A stretch of DNA of 64,000 nt from DATCJY01 sp036562565 (GTDB lineage Bacteria; Bacteroidota; Bacteroidia; Flavobacteriales_D; Sanyastnellaceae), in assembly GCA_036562565.1 (NCBI GenBank), contig DATCJY010000048.1, forward strand, positions 1 to 64,000, read 5' to 3'. Below the pieces are notes generated by a model. That model saw only the letters and a list, made by a program, of their open reading frames with translations. It searched no databases and was not told where the DNA came from. Each line of letters starts with the position of its first letter. The stretch's first letter is position 1. Below are positions 50,651-58,922 of this stretch, piece by piece. Position numbers and translations under genes: made by a program.

Positions 50651-51532
50651 TTATTTAAATTTCTCTTGCGGTAGTGGCACCGCCTCTGTTTCGCCCGGAA
50701 CTCGGGGAAAACGTTGTTCTTTCCAATCCATTTTGGCTTGTTCCAAACGTTCTTTCGAAGAGGAAACGAAATTCCAGTATAGAAAGCGCTCTTCAGGAAA
50801 AGCTTCCCCACCGAAGAGGTATACAATGGTGTTGGCTTCCATTTCAAACTTGCATAGCTGAGCGTCTCTTGTTACCAGTATTTGTCGCGGGCCATAGGTG
50901 TTTTCCCCTTCACGTATTGCGCCTTCTAAGATGTATAAACCGGTTTCCCCAAAGAGGTCATTGCCGAGTGATAGTGAGGTAGTTTCGTTTGCTTTTATTT
51001 CAAGCAAATACAATGGACTGTGCACCGGAACAGGAGAGCGATGTTCCATGAACTCACCGGCAATGAGCTTGAATGTGGCTCCGTTTTGCTGCCAGGATGG
51101 AATTTGATGGGCTTCGATGTGCGTGAATTGCGGCTCCATTTCTTCCAATGATTTGGGCAATGCGACCCAGATTTGAAGGCCGTGTAGTGACTTGTCGCTG
51201 TGGCGCAGGTGTTCAGGAGTGCGCTCGGAGTGTACTACTCCTTTGCCTGCCGTCATCCAGTTGACAGCGCCCGGGGTAATGTCCATCACGGCTCCGGTAC
51301 TATCGCGGTGGGTAATGCTTCCTTCAAACAAATAGGTGAGTGTGGAAAGTCCGATGTGTGGGTGAGGAGGAACATCAAAGTTCTCGTATTCACTCATGGC
51401 TACAGGCCCCATGTGATCGATGAAAACGAAAGGACCTACTGCGCGTTTTTCTCTGAATGGAAGCAAGCGACCAACCAAGAAATTGCCAATACTGGCCGCA
51501 CGCTCTTCTATAATAAGGGAAACATTTGACAT
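50651..51532 (-). CDS. Pirin-family protein
   Basis: 293 residues. The N-terminal cupin has the metal-binding motif PPHPHIGLSTLTYLFEGSIT followed by HRDSTGAVMDITPGAVNWMT and GVVHSERTP. The C-terminal cupin is more degenerate (VYLFGGEAFPEERFLYWNFV). Bacterial pirins bind iron; some act as quercetinases or regulators. The role here is unknown. Confidence 0.92.
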   Translation of the reverse strand: MSNVSLIIEERAASIGNFLVGRLLPFREKRAVGPFVFIDHMGPVAMSEYENFDVPPHPHIGLSTLTYLFEGSITHRDSTGAVMDITPGAVNWMTAGKGVVHSERTPEHLRHSDKSLHGLQIWVALPKSLEEMEPQFTHIEAHQIPSWQQNGATFKLIAGEFMEHRSPVPVHSPLYLLEIKANETTSLSLGNDLFGETGLYILEGAIREGENTYGPRQILVTRDAQLCKFEMEANTIVYLFGGEAFPEERFLYWNFVSSSKERLEQAKMDWKEQRFPRVPGETEAVPLPQEKFK

Positions 51533-51590
51533 GGCTACCTTTAGATTTGAAATGTCTAAGGTAGGTCTTTATTCCGGTATACGGTTGTGC

Positions 51591-52010
51591 TCAGGCAGTT
51601 TGTCGTTGTGTGCGCAAAGCCGGAACAACTTTTACTGTGGGATCGGCAAGAAATTTTTGATAGGCCTCGGTCTCCATACCGTACAGAGCAATCTTTCCAT
51701 CATTGTTACAGTGTATTCCCCAGCCGTATTGCTTTGAAAGAGGAGATGAACGAAAGCAGGCTTGTGGCTTAGAAAAGAATTTGGCGCGCTCAACTTCCCA
51801 TAAAACCGTTGGCAAATCGTTTTTCGCTGCGTGAACCATGAAAAGCACATCGTCTGATGTGTATTTGTATGGATTGCGGCTTACTAATTCGTATTGCAGA
51901 TGTGCGGCTGTGATTTTGTCCTTTTGGGGAGGAACCGTACCGGTAGTGACTTTGCAATCAGGGGCAACGCAAATAAAAGTGTTTAGGTAATTGGTCGTGT
52001 GCGTTTTCAT
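51591..52010 (-). CDS. DUF6157-family protein
   Basis: 139 residues. It opens MKTHTTNYLNTFICVAPDCK and has VPPQKDKITAAHLQYELVSR, NPYKYTSDDVLFMVHAAKND, FFSKPQACFRSSPLSKQYGW and GIHCNNDGKIALYGMETEAY. This is the DUF6157 pattern as I remember it. Function is unknown, cytosolic. It is a single gene between the pirin and heptose genes. Confidence 0.78.
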   Translation of the reverse strand: MKTHTTNYLNTFICVAPDCKVTTGTVPPQKDKITAAHLQYELVSRNPYKYTSDDVLFMVHAAKNDLPTVLWEVERAKFFSKPQACFRSSPLSKQYGWGIHCNNDGKIALYGMETEAYQKFLADPTVKVVPALRTQRQTA

Positions 52011-52089
52011 AGCTTGATTGGATTAGCATGCCACTGCAATAGGGGTAAACAGCTCTTATATCAGGTATTTTGATGACCAATTTAAAATG

Positions 52090-52108
52090 AGAAAACGGGC
52101 AGTTTTCT
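52090..52108 (-). terminator. Weak terminator-like hairpin after the heptose adenylyltransferase gene
   Basis: AGAAAAC (52090-52096) and GTTTTCT (52102-52108) form a 7-base stem with a GC-rich 5-base loop. On the minus strand it is followed by CATTTTAAATT, not a clean T-run. Confidence 0.35.
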
Positions 52109-52123
52109 AACTTTTAGACGAAA

Positions 52124-52615
52124 CTACTTCGACAATTTGCGAACGATATTGGTGGTGGAGTAGCCGAAGACCAATGGTATCGCGGCAATGGTGCCTCCTG
52201 CTTGCCTAATTTCTTTTGAGCCGACTATGTATGTTTTTTTAGACGAATCGACTTCTTCCGGGTCGTAGTCACCACCTTTTACGAGCACATCCGGCATCAC
52301 TTCCATGATCAAATTGAAGGGGGTGTCTTCGGCAAAGAGAATGGTGGCATCTACACACCGGAGCGAAGCCACAATTGTGGCTCGTGCAAATTCGGGATTG
52401 ATGGGGCGTTCCTCGCCCTTGCCAAGGCGTTTCACTGAACTGTCATTGTTGATGCCGACAATGAGCTTGCTGCCCAGCGCTTTGGATTGTTCCAAATAGT
52501 TGACATGACCGAGGTGAAGGATGTCAAAAACACCGTTGGTGAAGACAATCTTTTCACCGTTTTGCTTCCACTCACGGATGAGTGCTTTCAACTCATTTAT
52601 ATCTTGGCAAAACAT
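52124..52615 (-). CDS. rfaE2: D-glycero-beta-D-manno-heptose 1-phosphate adenylyltransferase (HldE C-domain type)
   Basis: 163 residues. The nucleotidyltransferase motif is VFTNGVFDILHLGHVNYLEQ (HxGH), with VGINNDSSVKRLGKGEERPI and the late YIVGSKEIRQAGGTIAAIP. It is the stand-alone second domain of HldE, activating heptose-1-phosphate with ATP for lipopolysaccharide core synthesis. The kinase half is not in the window. Its ATG overlaps the stop of the upstream flippase-like gene by one base (TGATG). Confidence 0.92.
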   Translation of the reverse strand: MFCQDINELKALIREWKQNGEKIVFTNGVFDILHLGHVNYLEQSKALGSKLIVGINNDSSVKRLGKGEERPINPEFARATIVASLRCVDATILFAEDTPFNLIMEVMPDVLVKGGDYDPEEVDSSKKTYIVGSKEIRQAGGTIAAIPLVFGYSTTNIVRKLSK

Positions 52616-53601
52616 CAGACCTTGATTTTTTTGGATGTAACGATGAGGAAACCGATAGCACCTGCAAGAATATCAAATGCGGTCTTCAGGGACCAAGATA
52701 TCATGGCATAAACTTTACCGATATCGCCTTTGTATCCAAGGGCCTGAAATGCAAGAACCGACATTCCGTGGAATGCACCGGCACCTCCGGGAGTAGGTAC
52801 AATCATGCCCAAACTGCCGGCAGCCATGAAGAACAGCGTATCTGTCAAGCTCATGTGATTGGTGGAATCAAGAGCTTTCATGGAGCAATATGCCATGAGT
52901 AACCATCCCGTCCAGATTCCTACAGAATATATCCAAAAGAGGCCTTGTTGTCGTAGCTTGGTTATGGTCTTAACACCTTCGGCAATGCCCCGTAAGAATT
53001 CAAATGCTCTCCGAACAATGGGAGTGGACTGAAAAAATTTGTACAACAGCCAGAACAAAACGATGGTCGCACCACCTGCAATTACCAAGTAATAAAGCAT
53101 ATGGCTTTTTTCTTCAGGTGCGGCAGTTTCTCCGGGAGCAGGAGTGAGCAGATTCATCAATGCATCGTGATGCAGCACAAAGGCCAGAAAAATGACAACG
53201 GCCAATAGGAGCATGTCTACGATGCGCTCCAGAATTACTGTGCCGATGAGCTTGTCAACAGGAATGCGCTCAGCCCTGTTGAGCAAGGTACAGCGCGCTA
53301 GCTCTCCTGAGCGCGGAATTAAGTTGTTCATGCAATAGCCGAATGCCACGCTATGGATGAGCGTCCAGCGTTCTGCTTTGTAGCCCATGGGCTCCAGCAT
53401 GATATTCCATCGCAGTCCGCGCAATACCGTGGAACTATAGCCAATCACAAAGGATAGGGCTATCAGCGCCCAATTGGCTGATACCAGACTCGGTTTCAAA
53501 TCCTGCTCCCAGCTGATATCTTTATACAGATACCATAGCATCCCACCCGCTAGCCCCAAAAAGAGGATATAGATGATTGACTTTCTTAGCGTGCTGTTCA
53601 C
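52615..53601 (-). CDS. Flippase-like/UPF0104 (lysylphosphatidylglycerol-synthase TM-domain) protein
   Basis: 328 residues with a GTG start at 53601 and about eight membrane segments. Markers are GYSSTVLRGLRWNIMLEPMG, AFGYCMNNLIPRSGELARCT and the late GMIVPTPGGAGAFHGMSVLA, which match the lysylphosphatidylglycerol synthetase TM region/UPF0104 family. Members without the catalytic domain are often called flippase-like; no substrate is known. It is translationally coupled to rfaE2 and follows panD by 20 bases. Confidence 0.85.
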   Translation of the reverse strand: MNSTLRKSIIYILFLGLAGGMLWYLYKDISWEQDLKPSLVSANWALIALSFVIGYSSTVLRGLRWNIMLEPMGYKAERWTLIHSVAFGYCMNNLIPRSGELARCTLLNRAERIPVDKLIGTVILERIVDMLLLAVVIFLAFVLHHDALMNLLTPAPGETAAPEEKSHMLYYLVIAGGATIVLFWLLYKFFQSTPIVRRAFEFLRGIAEGVKTITKLRQQGLFWIYSVGIWTGWLLMAYCSMKALDSTNHMSLTDTLFFMAAGSLGMIVPTPGGAGAFHGMSVLAFQALGYKGDIGKVYAMISWSLKTAFDILAGAIGFLIVTSKKIKV

Positions 53602-53621
53602 AGGAGTAGTAATGGAATATG

Positions 53622-53972
53622 TTAGCGAAGGCGATTGGTTGCCGTGTCAGGGAAAATGATAGTGGGTTTGAATGTCAAAGCCTCCTCGCGCGTCATGTGA
53701 GCGTAGGTTATCACTATGATGACGTCACCTTTTTGAGCCAGACGAGCTGCCGGGCCATTGAGGCACACGGTGCCGCTTCCTCTTTCTCCTTTTATGATGT
53801 AGGTTTCCAAGCGTGCACCGTTATTGACATTTACTACCTGCACCTTTTCTCCTTCAATCATATCAGCCGCATCCATCAAATCAGGATCCAGGGTGATACT
53901 GCCAATATAGTTCAGATCAGCCTCCGTAACCGTTACACGGTGGATTTTAGACTTTAAAACCTCTAATAACAT
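53622..53972 (-). CDS. panD: Aspartate 1-decarboxylase
   Basis: 116 residues. It makes beta-alanine for pantothenate. The self-cleavage site is Gly24-Ser25 in [20 protein letters not shown]; Ser25 becomes the pyruvoyl group. Other marks: [40 protein letters not shown]. Length and motifs are normal. It is the first gene of a minus-strand unit with the flippase-like gene and rfaE2. panB and panC are not in the window. Confidence 0.96.
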   Translation of the reverse strand: MLLEVLKSKIHRVTVTEADLNYIGSITLDPDLMDAADMIEGEKVQVVNVNNGARLETYIIKGERGSGTVCLNGPAARLAQKGDVIIVITYAHMTREEALTFKPTIIFPDTATNRLR

Positions 53973-54061
53973 GGGGGCAAAAGTAATGGGCTCAGGGCTA
54001 CATCAAATGATTTTCGTGCGACTCTTTGAATCTATTAAGACTTCGTTGAAATTCAAGGTGT

Positions 54062-54073
54062 AAACAGCTGTTT
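54062..54073. promoter_or_regulatory. 12-base palindrome between panD and the MksF-like operon
   Basis: AAACAGCTGTTT, a perfect 12-base palindrome in the divergent intergenic space. Possible operator for either side; no protein can be assigned. Confidence 0.3.
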
Positions 54074-54103
54074 CGGAACTTTTCCCCAAATCATTAACAA
54101 CGC

Positions 54104-54134
54104 TTGTTGACCGTAAAACGGCTGGATAGATTTG
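54104..54134 (+). promoter_or_regulatory. Promoter of the MksF/MksE-like operon
   Basis: TTG at 54104-54106, 20 bases, TAGATTTG at 54127-54134 (or TTG 54107-54109 with 17 bases). It matches the Bacteroidota promoter form. A hairpin CCGCTAA/TTAGCGG (54145-54151 with 54157-54163) lies in the transcribed leader just after the predicted start site. Confidence 0.65.
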
Positions 54135-54144
54135 CCTAGTATCT

Positions 54145-54163
54145 CCGCTAAGATAATTAGCGG
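54145..54163 (+). promoter_or_regulatory. Leader inverted repeat of the MksF/MksE-like operon
   Basis: Perfect 7-base arms CCGCTAA (54145-54151) and TTAGCGG (54157-54163) with a 5-base spacer, about 10-30 bases after the -7 box. It could be an operator or an mRNA 5' stem. Confidence 0.45.
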
Positions 54164-54210
54164 CTTGTTTCACACGAATAATTAACTCACCCTCAAACGC
54201 TCAATTTAAA

Positions 54211-54345
54211 ATGATGATTGATTCTACTGTGGCTCTTGCCTCTGAAATGACAGGTCAAGAAAACATGTACACCAATACACCTTTCCCAAAGTTCGATACC
54301 GAAATGGAAGTTGTGCGTTTGAAGTTTCACCTCATCGAAGAATAA
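54211..54345 (+). CDS. Small ORF (44 residues) preceding the MksF-like gene
   Basis: ATG 54211 to TAA 54345. The peptide starts MMIDSTVALASEMTGQENMY and ends EMEVVRLKFHLIEE. It is the first frame after a good promoter, codon use looks like its neighbours, and the next gene starts 54 bases later, so it is plausibly translated. I do not recognise a family. It has no signal peptide and no membrane segment. An antisense frame here is a shadow. Confidence 0.45.
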   Translation: MMIDSTVALASEMTGQENMYTNTPFPKFDTEMEVVRLKFHLIEE

Positions 54346-54360
54346 TTTTCTAAGGTTGTG

Positions 54361-54380
54361 AAATCGCTGCAAAGCGGTTT
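54361..54380 (+). promoter_or_regulatory. GNRA-type hairpin between the small ORF and the MksF-like gene
   Basis: AAATCGCT (54361-54368) pairs with AGCGGTTT (54373-54380) through one G-U pair, closing a GCAA tetraloop. It ends 19 bases before the next ATG and may shape mRNA stability or translation in the operon. Confidence 0.45.
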
Positions 54381-54399
54381 GACATAAACCCCGCAGAAT

Positions 54400-55599
54400 A
54401 TGATAAAAGCAGAACCCAGGACAATCCTCAGTTTCCTCCATCAAAACTTTGATATCATGCGTGATTTGTTCACGCTTCAAAATACCGATGGATTAATTAC
54501 AAAGGAGATGTATGATATGCTCATCCAAAGGCATGGGCATACCATGAATATCCGTCTGCGTGAATACCGCGTGGTGCGCTCCATGGGAAGCGACTACGAA
54601 ATGCGCGATGTGTATTACAAACTCATGGAGTTCTTGCTTTTTGAGTTCAAACCGCTGCTGCCTGAAACAATTGAGAAGTACAAAACCAGTATTGGTGATT
54701 TGTATCTCAAAATCAGAAAATATGAGAATCAGGACCGCGACATCCTTATTGAACGCATCAAAAACTTGTCGCATCAGGTGCGCGAGTTTGTGGACTTGGT
54801 GGAGCGCAATACTTTCCGCTTGCTAAGCGAAACACGCGATTTGAAATCCAATATCGAGCGCGTGGATTATCGCGAGAAGGTGCACAAAGCATCCTTCTGG
54901 ATTGAGTATTACATCTTGCCACTGAACCGCATTTTGGATGTGAAGCACTCCGAGTCAGTGACCAGTGCTCTCCTCGATGTAAGTGATTACGCCAACAGAA
55001 AGCGCCTTGAGTTTGCCGATGAAACCGTGCGCGTAGAATTTGAAAAACTCTATGTGCAACTCATTCAAACTAACAGTGACTTGCTTCGACAGTCCAAAGT
55101 ATTGGTGAATGAATTGCTGCCACTGCTTGAGCGCATCCGCACCGAATCGTTGATTCTTACCGGTTGGATTGAATTCCTGCGCAATCCATACAAAATGGAT
55201 ACTCCGCCATTGCTCAAAGGAAGCCGTACAATGGTGTATGCTAAAGACATGTTGTTCAAAGTGCGCGAGTTCTTCGAACAATTCATGCACAATGAAACCA
55301 TCACGATTGAAGATGGCGTGGTAGAGTTCGATAAATGGATTTTCGACCGTGAGCACTTCAAGTCCCAACTGATGGCCAACATGCCGGTGAACGATTTCTT
55401 CAGCTGGTGTTACAAAGAGTTGAAAAAAGATTTCAAAGACATCGATACCGATAAATTCTTTGCACTTTGTGGCCTCTTGTTCGATGCTGATTTGCAAATC
55501 GACTTCCCTAAGAAGGCCGAGCGTGTAACCCTGAAAACTACTACTTCGAAAATTTCATTGCCCAAGCTGAAAGTTGAGCCGGCTTTGAAAATCAAATAA
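54400..55599 (+). CDS. Putative MksF/kleisin-like condensin subunit
   Basis: 399 residues, all soluble and mostly helical. The first 70 residues (TILSFLHQNFDIMRDLFTLQ, then EMYDMLIQRHGHTMNIRLRE) could be a winged-helix. A long helical bundle follows (VYYKLMEFLLFEFKPLLPET; ILIERIKNLSHQVREFVDLV; ETVRVEFEKLYVQLIQTNSD). The C-terminal part (DFFSWCYKELKKDFKDIDTD) may be a second winged-helix, then a basic tail. It stands directly before an MksE-like gene, the gene order expected for MksF. Identification is by context and architecture, not by clear motifs. Confidence 0.45.
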   Translation: MIKAEPRTILSFLHQNFDIMRDLFTLQNTDGLITKEMYDMLIQRHGHTMNIRLREYRVVRSMGSDYEMRDVYYKLMEFLLFEFKPLLPETIEKYKTSIGDLYLKIRKYENQDRDILIERIKNLSHQVREFVDLVERNTFRLLSETRDLKSNIERVDYREKVHKASFWIEYYILPLNRILDVKHSESVTSALLDVSDYANRKRLEFADETVRVEFEKLYVQLIQTNSDLLRQSKVLVNELLPLLERIRTESLILTGWIEFLRNPYKMDTPPLLKGSRTMVYAKDMLFKVREFFEQFMHNETITIEDGVVEFDKWIFDREHFKSQLMANMPVNDFFSWCYKELKKDFKDIDTDKFFALCGLLFDADLQIDFPKKAERVTLKTTTSKISLPKLKVEPALKIK

Positions 55600-55622
55600 T
55601 AAACACGATTAAGATTTAGACC

Positions 55623-56174
55623 ATGGTATATCCTAGCAACCACCGTCAGATAGTTGAAGAATTGATGAACGGTAAGTTCATTTTGAGCAATGAAGAACAT
55701 TTCAATTCATTGAAGGAAAATGAACAGTTCTATAATGAGTTCTTCAAGGTGTCTTTTGACTTGCAATTGATACTGAAGACCGAATATGCCTACTTGCTCA
55801 GCAAGGATTCGCAAGAAAACTTCTCAAGAGACGTAAGTATCTTTATTGCTATCCTGAGCTATGAGCTGGATAAGGATGGTCGTAATTTTATGGAAGCACT
55901 CGATTTCCATGAGTTTACGCTTGAAGAAATCGATAACTATTTCGATAACTCATCATTCATTGATTTGATTGAGAGCAACAAATCATTGCGTGACCCGGAT
56001 TCCCGCAGAACACTCATCAACGGTATGCATAGACGCAATATCGTGAACAAGAATTTTGATGATCGCTTCTCATTTACTCAAGCCTACAAGGTGTTTGTGG
56101 ACTTTGCAAAAGAACTTGCGATGAAGAAGATGCGACCTGAGGGAGCCGAAGCTGCAGAAGCGGAATTAAATTAA
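55623..56174 (+). CDS. MksE-like condensin subunit
   Basis: 183 residues, 24 bases after the kleisin-like gene. The sequence YPSNHRQIVEELMNGKFILS, YNEFFKVSFDLQLILKTEYA, then DVSIFIAILSYELDKDGRNF and EALDFHEFTLEEIDNYFDNS has the tandem winged-helix feel and residue pattern of Bacteroidota MksE proteins (the MukE counterpart in MksBEF). The C-terminus is basic then acidic. No mksB (SMC ATPase of about 1000 residues) follows: a terminator comes 24 bases later and the next gene is kup on the other strand. Confidence 0.6.
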   Translation: MVYPSNHRQIVEELMNGKFILSNEEHFNSLKENEQFYNEFFKVSFDLQLILKTEYAYLLSKDSQENFSRDVSIFIAILSYELDKDGRNFMEALDFHEFTLEEIDNYFDNSSFIDLIESNKSLRDPDSRRTLINGMHRRNIVNKNFDDRFSFTQAYKVFVDFAKELAMKKMRPEGAEAAEAELN

Positions 56175-56197
56175 AATTGGAATAGCCGAAATGCTAA

Positions 56198-56233
56198 AAA
56201 AAAGGGGCACTGATTGCGAAGTGTCCCTTTTTT
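56198..56233. terminator. Bidirectional rho-independent terminator
   Basis: AAAAAAGGGGCACT (56198-56211) pairs with AGTGTCCCTTTTTT (56220-56233) through one G-U pair around an 8-base loop. It ends the mksE-like gene and can serve kup from the other side. Confidence 0.88.
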
Positions 56234-56318
56234 AGTTTCAGAATTTTCAGCGGTGAAATATCAGCTCCCTTGATGGGATTAAATGCAATGGATGTACCAC
56301 ACTGGTCACAACCGCTCT

Positions 56319-58271
56319 TTAGTGAGACCCCATTTCTCTTCGCGTGAGTGTTATCTTCCTCGCAGGGCGGACAATGAGAGGCACTTTCTCCAATACGGTA
56401 TCACTTTCTTCCAATCCCCATGCGTTAATGTCGGAAAGACTGATGCGCTTGAGGGCCATATAAGCGTTCGTAATAAAGCTATCGCGAACACTCAGGTCAT
56501 TATCTGCCGATAGAAATTTCTCCAGCACAACGAATTTGAAATCGTGCTCGTTGTTATACTTCGCATAAGGCTCGGGTTTGGAAACCAAATCCAATTCACC
56601 ACGTGCCACCATCTCATCCACGATATAGCGGAAGAAGTAATGTACTTTGGGTTGAACGCGGAATCCAAGACGGATATTCACTTTGATGACTAAGTCCTTT
56701 TCGATTTCCTCTACATAGTATTCTTGAGTGTATGGCTCGTTTGTACGGTCTATGTGTACAAACCAATAGATGTCCGCGCGTTTAGGAGTTTTAGCGAGAA
56801 TACTCTCCATGATTTTGCGCTCAACTTGGTGCTTGAAGTTGGCTTTGGTCAAGTATACTAAGTGCGTGGCAAACTTGGGTACCTCCTTATCTGCAGATAG
56901 AGCTCTGAGTTCGTGCAGGTGCATGTCCAAATCATCAAACTGCAAGAAGTAGTTGCTCATCTTGCGATACATATATGTGATCCACATCACGTGTACCAGT
57001 ATCAGGAAGATGACCATCATAACCCATGATTCGTTAATGGCCACCCACATTTTCATGAAGTTGGCGCTGAAGAATGATGCTTCCACAACCAGGAAGATCA
57101 TCACCATGAACATCACTGCGTAGAATGGCCAACGCAGTTTGAATTTCATGAAGAAGAACATTAGCACGGTTGTCATCATCATCGTTACGGTGATGAAAAA
57201 ACCATAGATAGCTACCATGCGTGTGGATTGCTGGAAGTGCAGCGCAATGAAAAGACAACCGGCATACAGTAACCAGTTGACACTTGGTATATACAATTGG
57301 CCTTTGAGATTGGTGGGGTACTTAATGGCCACCTTTGGCCAAAAGTTGAGATGGACTGCTTCACTCACCAATGTAAAGGAACCACTGATCATGGCTTGGC
57401 TGGCAATGATTGTTGCAATGGTCGCAATAATGATACCCGGCATCAATAGCCATTGAGGCATGATGCTGTAGAAAGGATTTCTGCCATCCAATGTCGTTTC
57501 ACCCATGAGCCATGCCGCTTGTCCCAAATAATTGAGCAATAACATGGCTTTTACAAAAATCCATGAGATGCGAATATTGGCTCTGCCGGTGTGGCCGAGA
57601 TCACTATACAATGCCTCAGCACCGGTAGTACAGAGGAAAACCGCTCCGAGCAAAAAGATACCTCCGGGATATTCCGCAAGCAAGTAATAAGCGTAAGCGG
57701 GATTCAGAGCGCGCAATACTTCCGGATGTTGAAGAATTTGATAAGCCCCCAAAATTCCCAACAGACTGAACCAGACTAGCATGACAGGCCCGAATGCTCG
57801 CCCTAGCAATTTGGTTCCATAGCGCTGGAAGATGAATAAAATGGTAATAATGACAATGACGATGGGAACAATCGGAATGTTGGGATTGAATACCAGTAGA
57901 CCTTCAACAGCCGATGTAACGGAGATGGGAGGAGTGATCATTCCGTCACAAAGCATGGCCGCGGCACCAATCATGGCCGGCCAGAATAACCATTTGGCTC
58001 TTCGGTGTACCAAGGCATAGAGCGAGAAAATTCCCCCTTCTCCTTTGTTGTCGGCTTGCAATACGAGCCAAACGTATTTAAGAGAGGTTTGTATGGTGAG
58101 GGTCCAGAAAATTGCTGAAACCGCTCCATAAACTAAAGTTTCGCGGATAGGGCTTTTACCTACGATGGAACTCATTACATAAAGAGGGGAAGTACCGATG
58201 TCTCCAAAGATGATTCCGAGCGTAACTAAAAGTCCGGCAGCACTGAGCTTGTTCACATTGGGTTGTCCCAT
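56319..58271 (-). CDS. kup: KUP-family potassium uptake protein
   Basis: 650 residues. Twelve membrane segments in the first 430 residues include the family opening LVTLGIIFGDIGTSPLYVMS, YVWLVLQADNKGEGGIFSLY, and TGAEALYSDLGHTGRANIRI. The C-terminal 220 residues form a soluble domain. It imports K+ with protons. A 17-base inverted repeat TTCAATT/AATTGAA at 58316-58332 lies about 45 bases upstream, next to a TACATTCG sequence, and may be regulatory. Confidence 0.94.
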   Translation of the reverse strand: MGQPNVNKLSAAGLLVTLGIIFGDIGTSPLYVMSSIVGKSPIRETLVYGAVSAIFWTLTIQTSLKYVWLVLQADNKGEGGIFSLYALVHRRAKWLFWPAMIGAAAMLCDGMITPPISVTSAVEGLLVFNPNIPIVPIVIVIITILFIFQRYGTKLLGRAFGPVMLVWFSLLGILGAYQILQHPEVLRALNPAYAYYLLAEYPGGIFLLGAVFLCTTGAEALYSDLGHTGRANIRISWIFVKAMLLLNYLGQAAWLMGETTLDGRNPFYSIMPQWLLMPGIIIATIATIIASQAMISGSFTLVSEAVHLNFWPKVAIKYPTNLKGQLYIPSVNWLLYAGCLFIALHFQQSTRMVAIYGFFITVTMMMTTVLMFFFMKFKLRWPFYAVMFMVMIFLVVEASFFSANFMKMWVAINESWVMMVIFLILVHVMWITYMYRKMSNYFLQFDDLDMHLHELRALSADKEVPKFATHLVYLTKANFKHQVERKIMESILAKTPKRADIYWFVHIDRTNEPYTQEYYVEEIEKDLVIKVNIRLGFRVQPKVHYFFRYIVDEMVARGELDLVSKPEPYAKYNNEHDFKFVVLEKFLSADNDLSVRDSFITNAYMALKRISLSDINAWGLEESDTVLEKVPLIVRPARKITLTRREMGSH

Positions 58272-58371
58272 ATTACGAATTTACTTCAAGTAAAATGGGC
58301 GCGAATGTATTGGGATTCAATTGTTAATTGAATTGCTAGGCCTAGAAATTTTTGCTGTGTTACTCTACAAA

Positions 58372-58890
58372 TTATTTGCGCAGTCGTGCAATGATGCGTG
58401 AAGTGTATTTCTTCCACGCATCATTGTGACTGTCCAGTTGTGATTCAAGTATAGACAGGAATTCGTCTTTCAGTTCCGGATATTGTTTAAGTGACTTTAG
58501 GATGTATTTGTTGGAGTTGTATTTCAAGGCAACATCAACATCCATCCGCATGAGCTGCTTAAAACAGAAGTCCAAGAAGCGGCCTTGCAAATTTTCACTC
58601 AAGTTGGCTGCAATCAAGGCTTTCATCAATTCGCGAACTACTCCGCCAACAGGTTTTTCAGTGGCTAATTGATAGATGCGCTCAGCATATTTATCAATTA
58701 GTTCAAGCGCTCCTTGGTCACTCATGGTGCCAATTACCCAGGCGGCTTTCATAGCAGGAGTTTGTGCTCCGTTTTCAATTACATCTAATAGATGCAGGAA
58801 CATGTGTTCATCCGTGCCTGCCGCCTGAGCCAAGGCTGCAATGTCATTTTTATTGATGCCTTTTACAAGGAGCGATTCAAGGTTTTCCAT
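58372..58890 (-). CDS. Helical-repeat (HEAT-like) protein of unknown function
   Basis: 172 residues, no recognised family. It is entirely helical, with repeated pairs such as NDIAALAQAAGTDEHMFLHL, PAMKAAWVIGTMSDQGALEL and GVVRELMKALIAANLSENLQ; this is a HEAT/ARM-like solenoid pattern, and the WVIG motif recurs in DNA-glycosylase-like ALK repeats. It is cytosolic and lies about 30 bases downstream of the T9SS protein gene, same strand. Function cannot be predicted. Confidence 0.55.
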   Translation of the reverse strand: MENLESLLVKGINKNDIAALAQAAGTDEHMFLHLLDVIENGAQTPAMKAAWVIGTMSDQGALELIDKYAERIYQLATEKPVGGVVRELMKALIAANLSENLQGRFLDFCFKQLMRMDVDVALKYNSNKYILKSLKQYPELKDEFLSILESQLDSHNDAWKKYTSRIIARLRK

Positions 58891-58922
58891 AGCGAATTGA
58901 TTGCTTCGCTAATTTATGGAGC

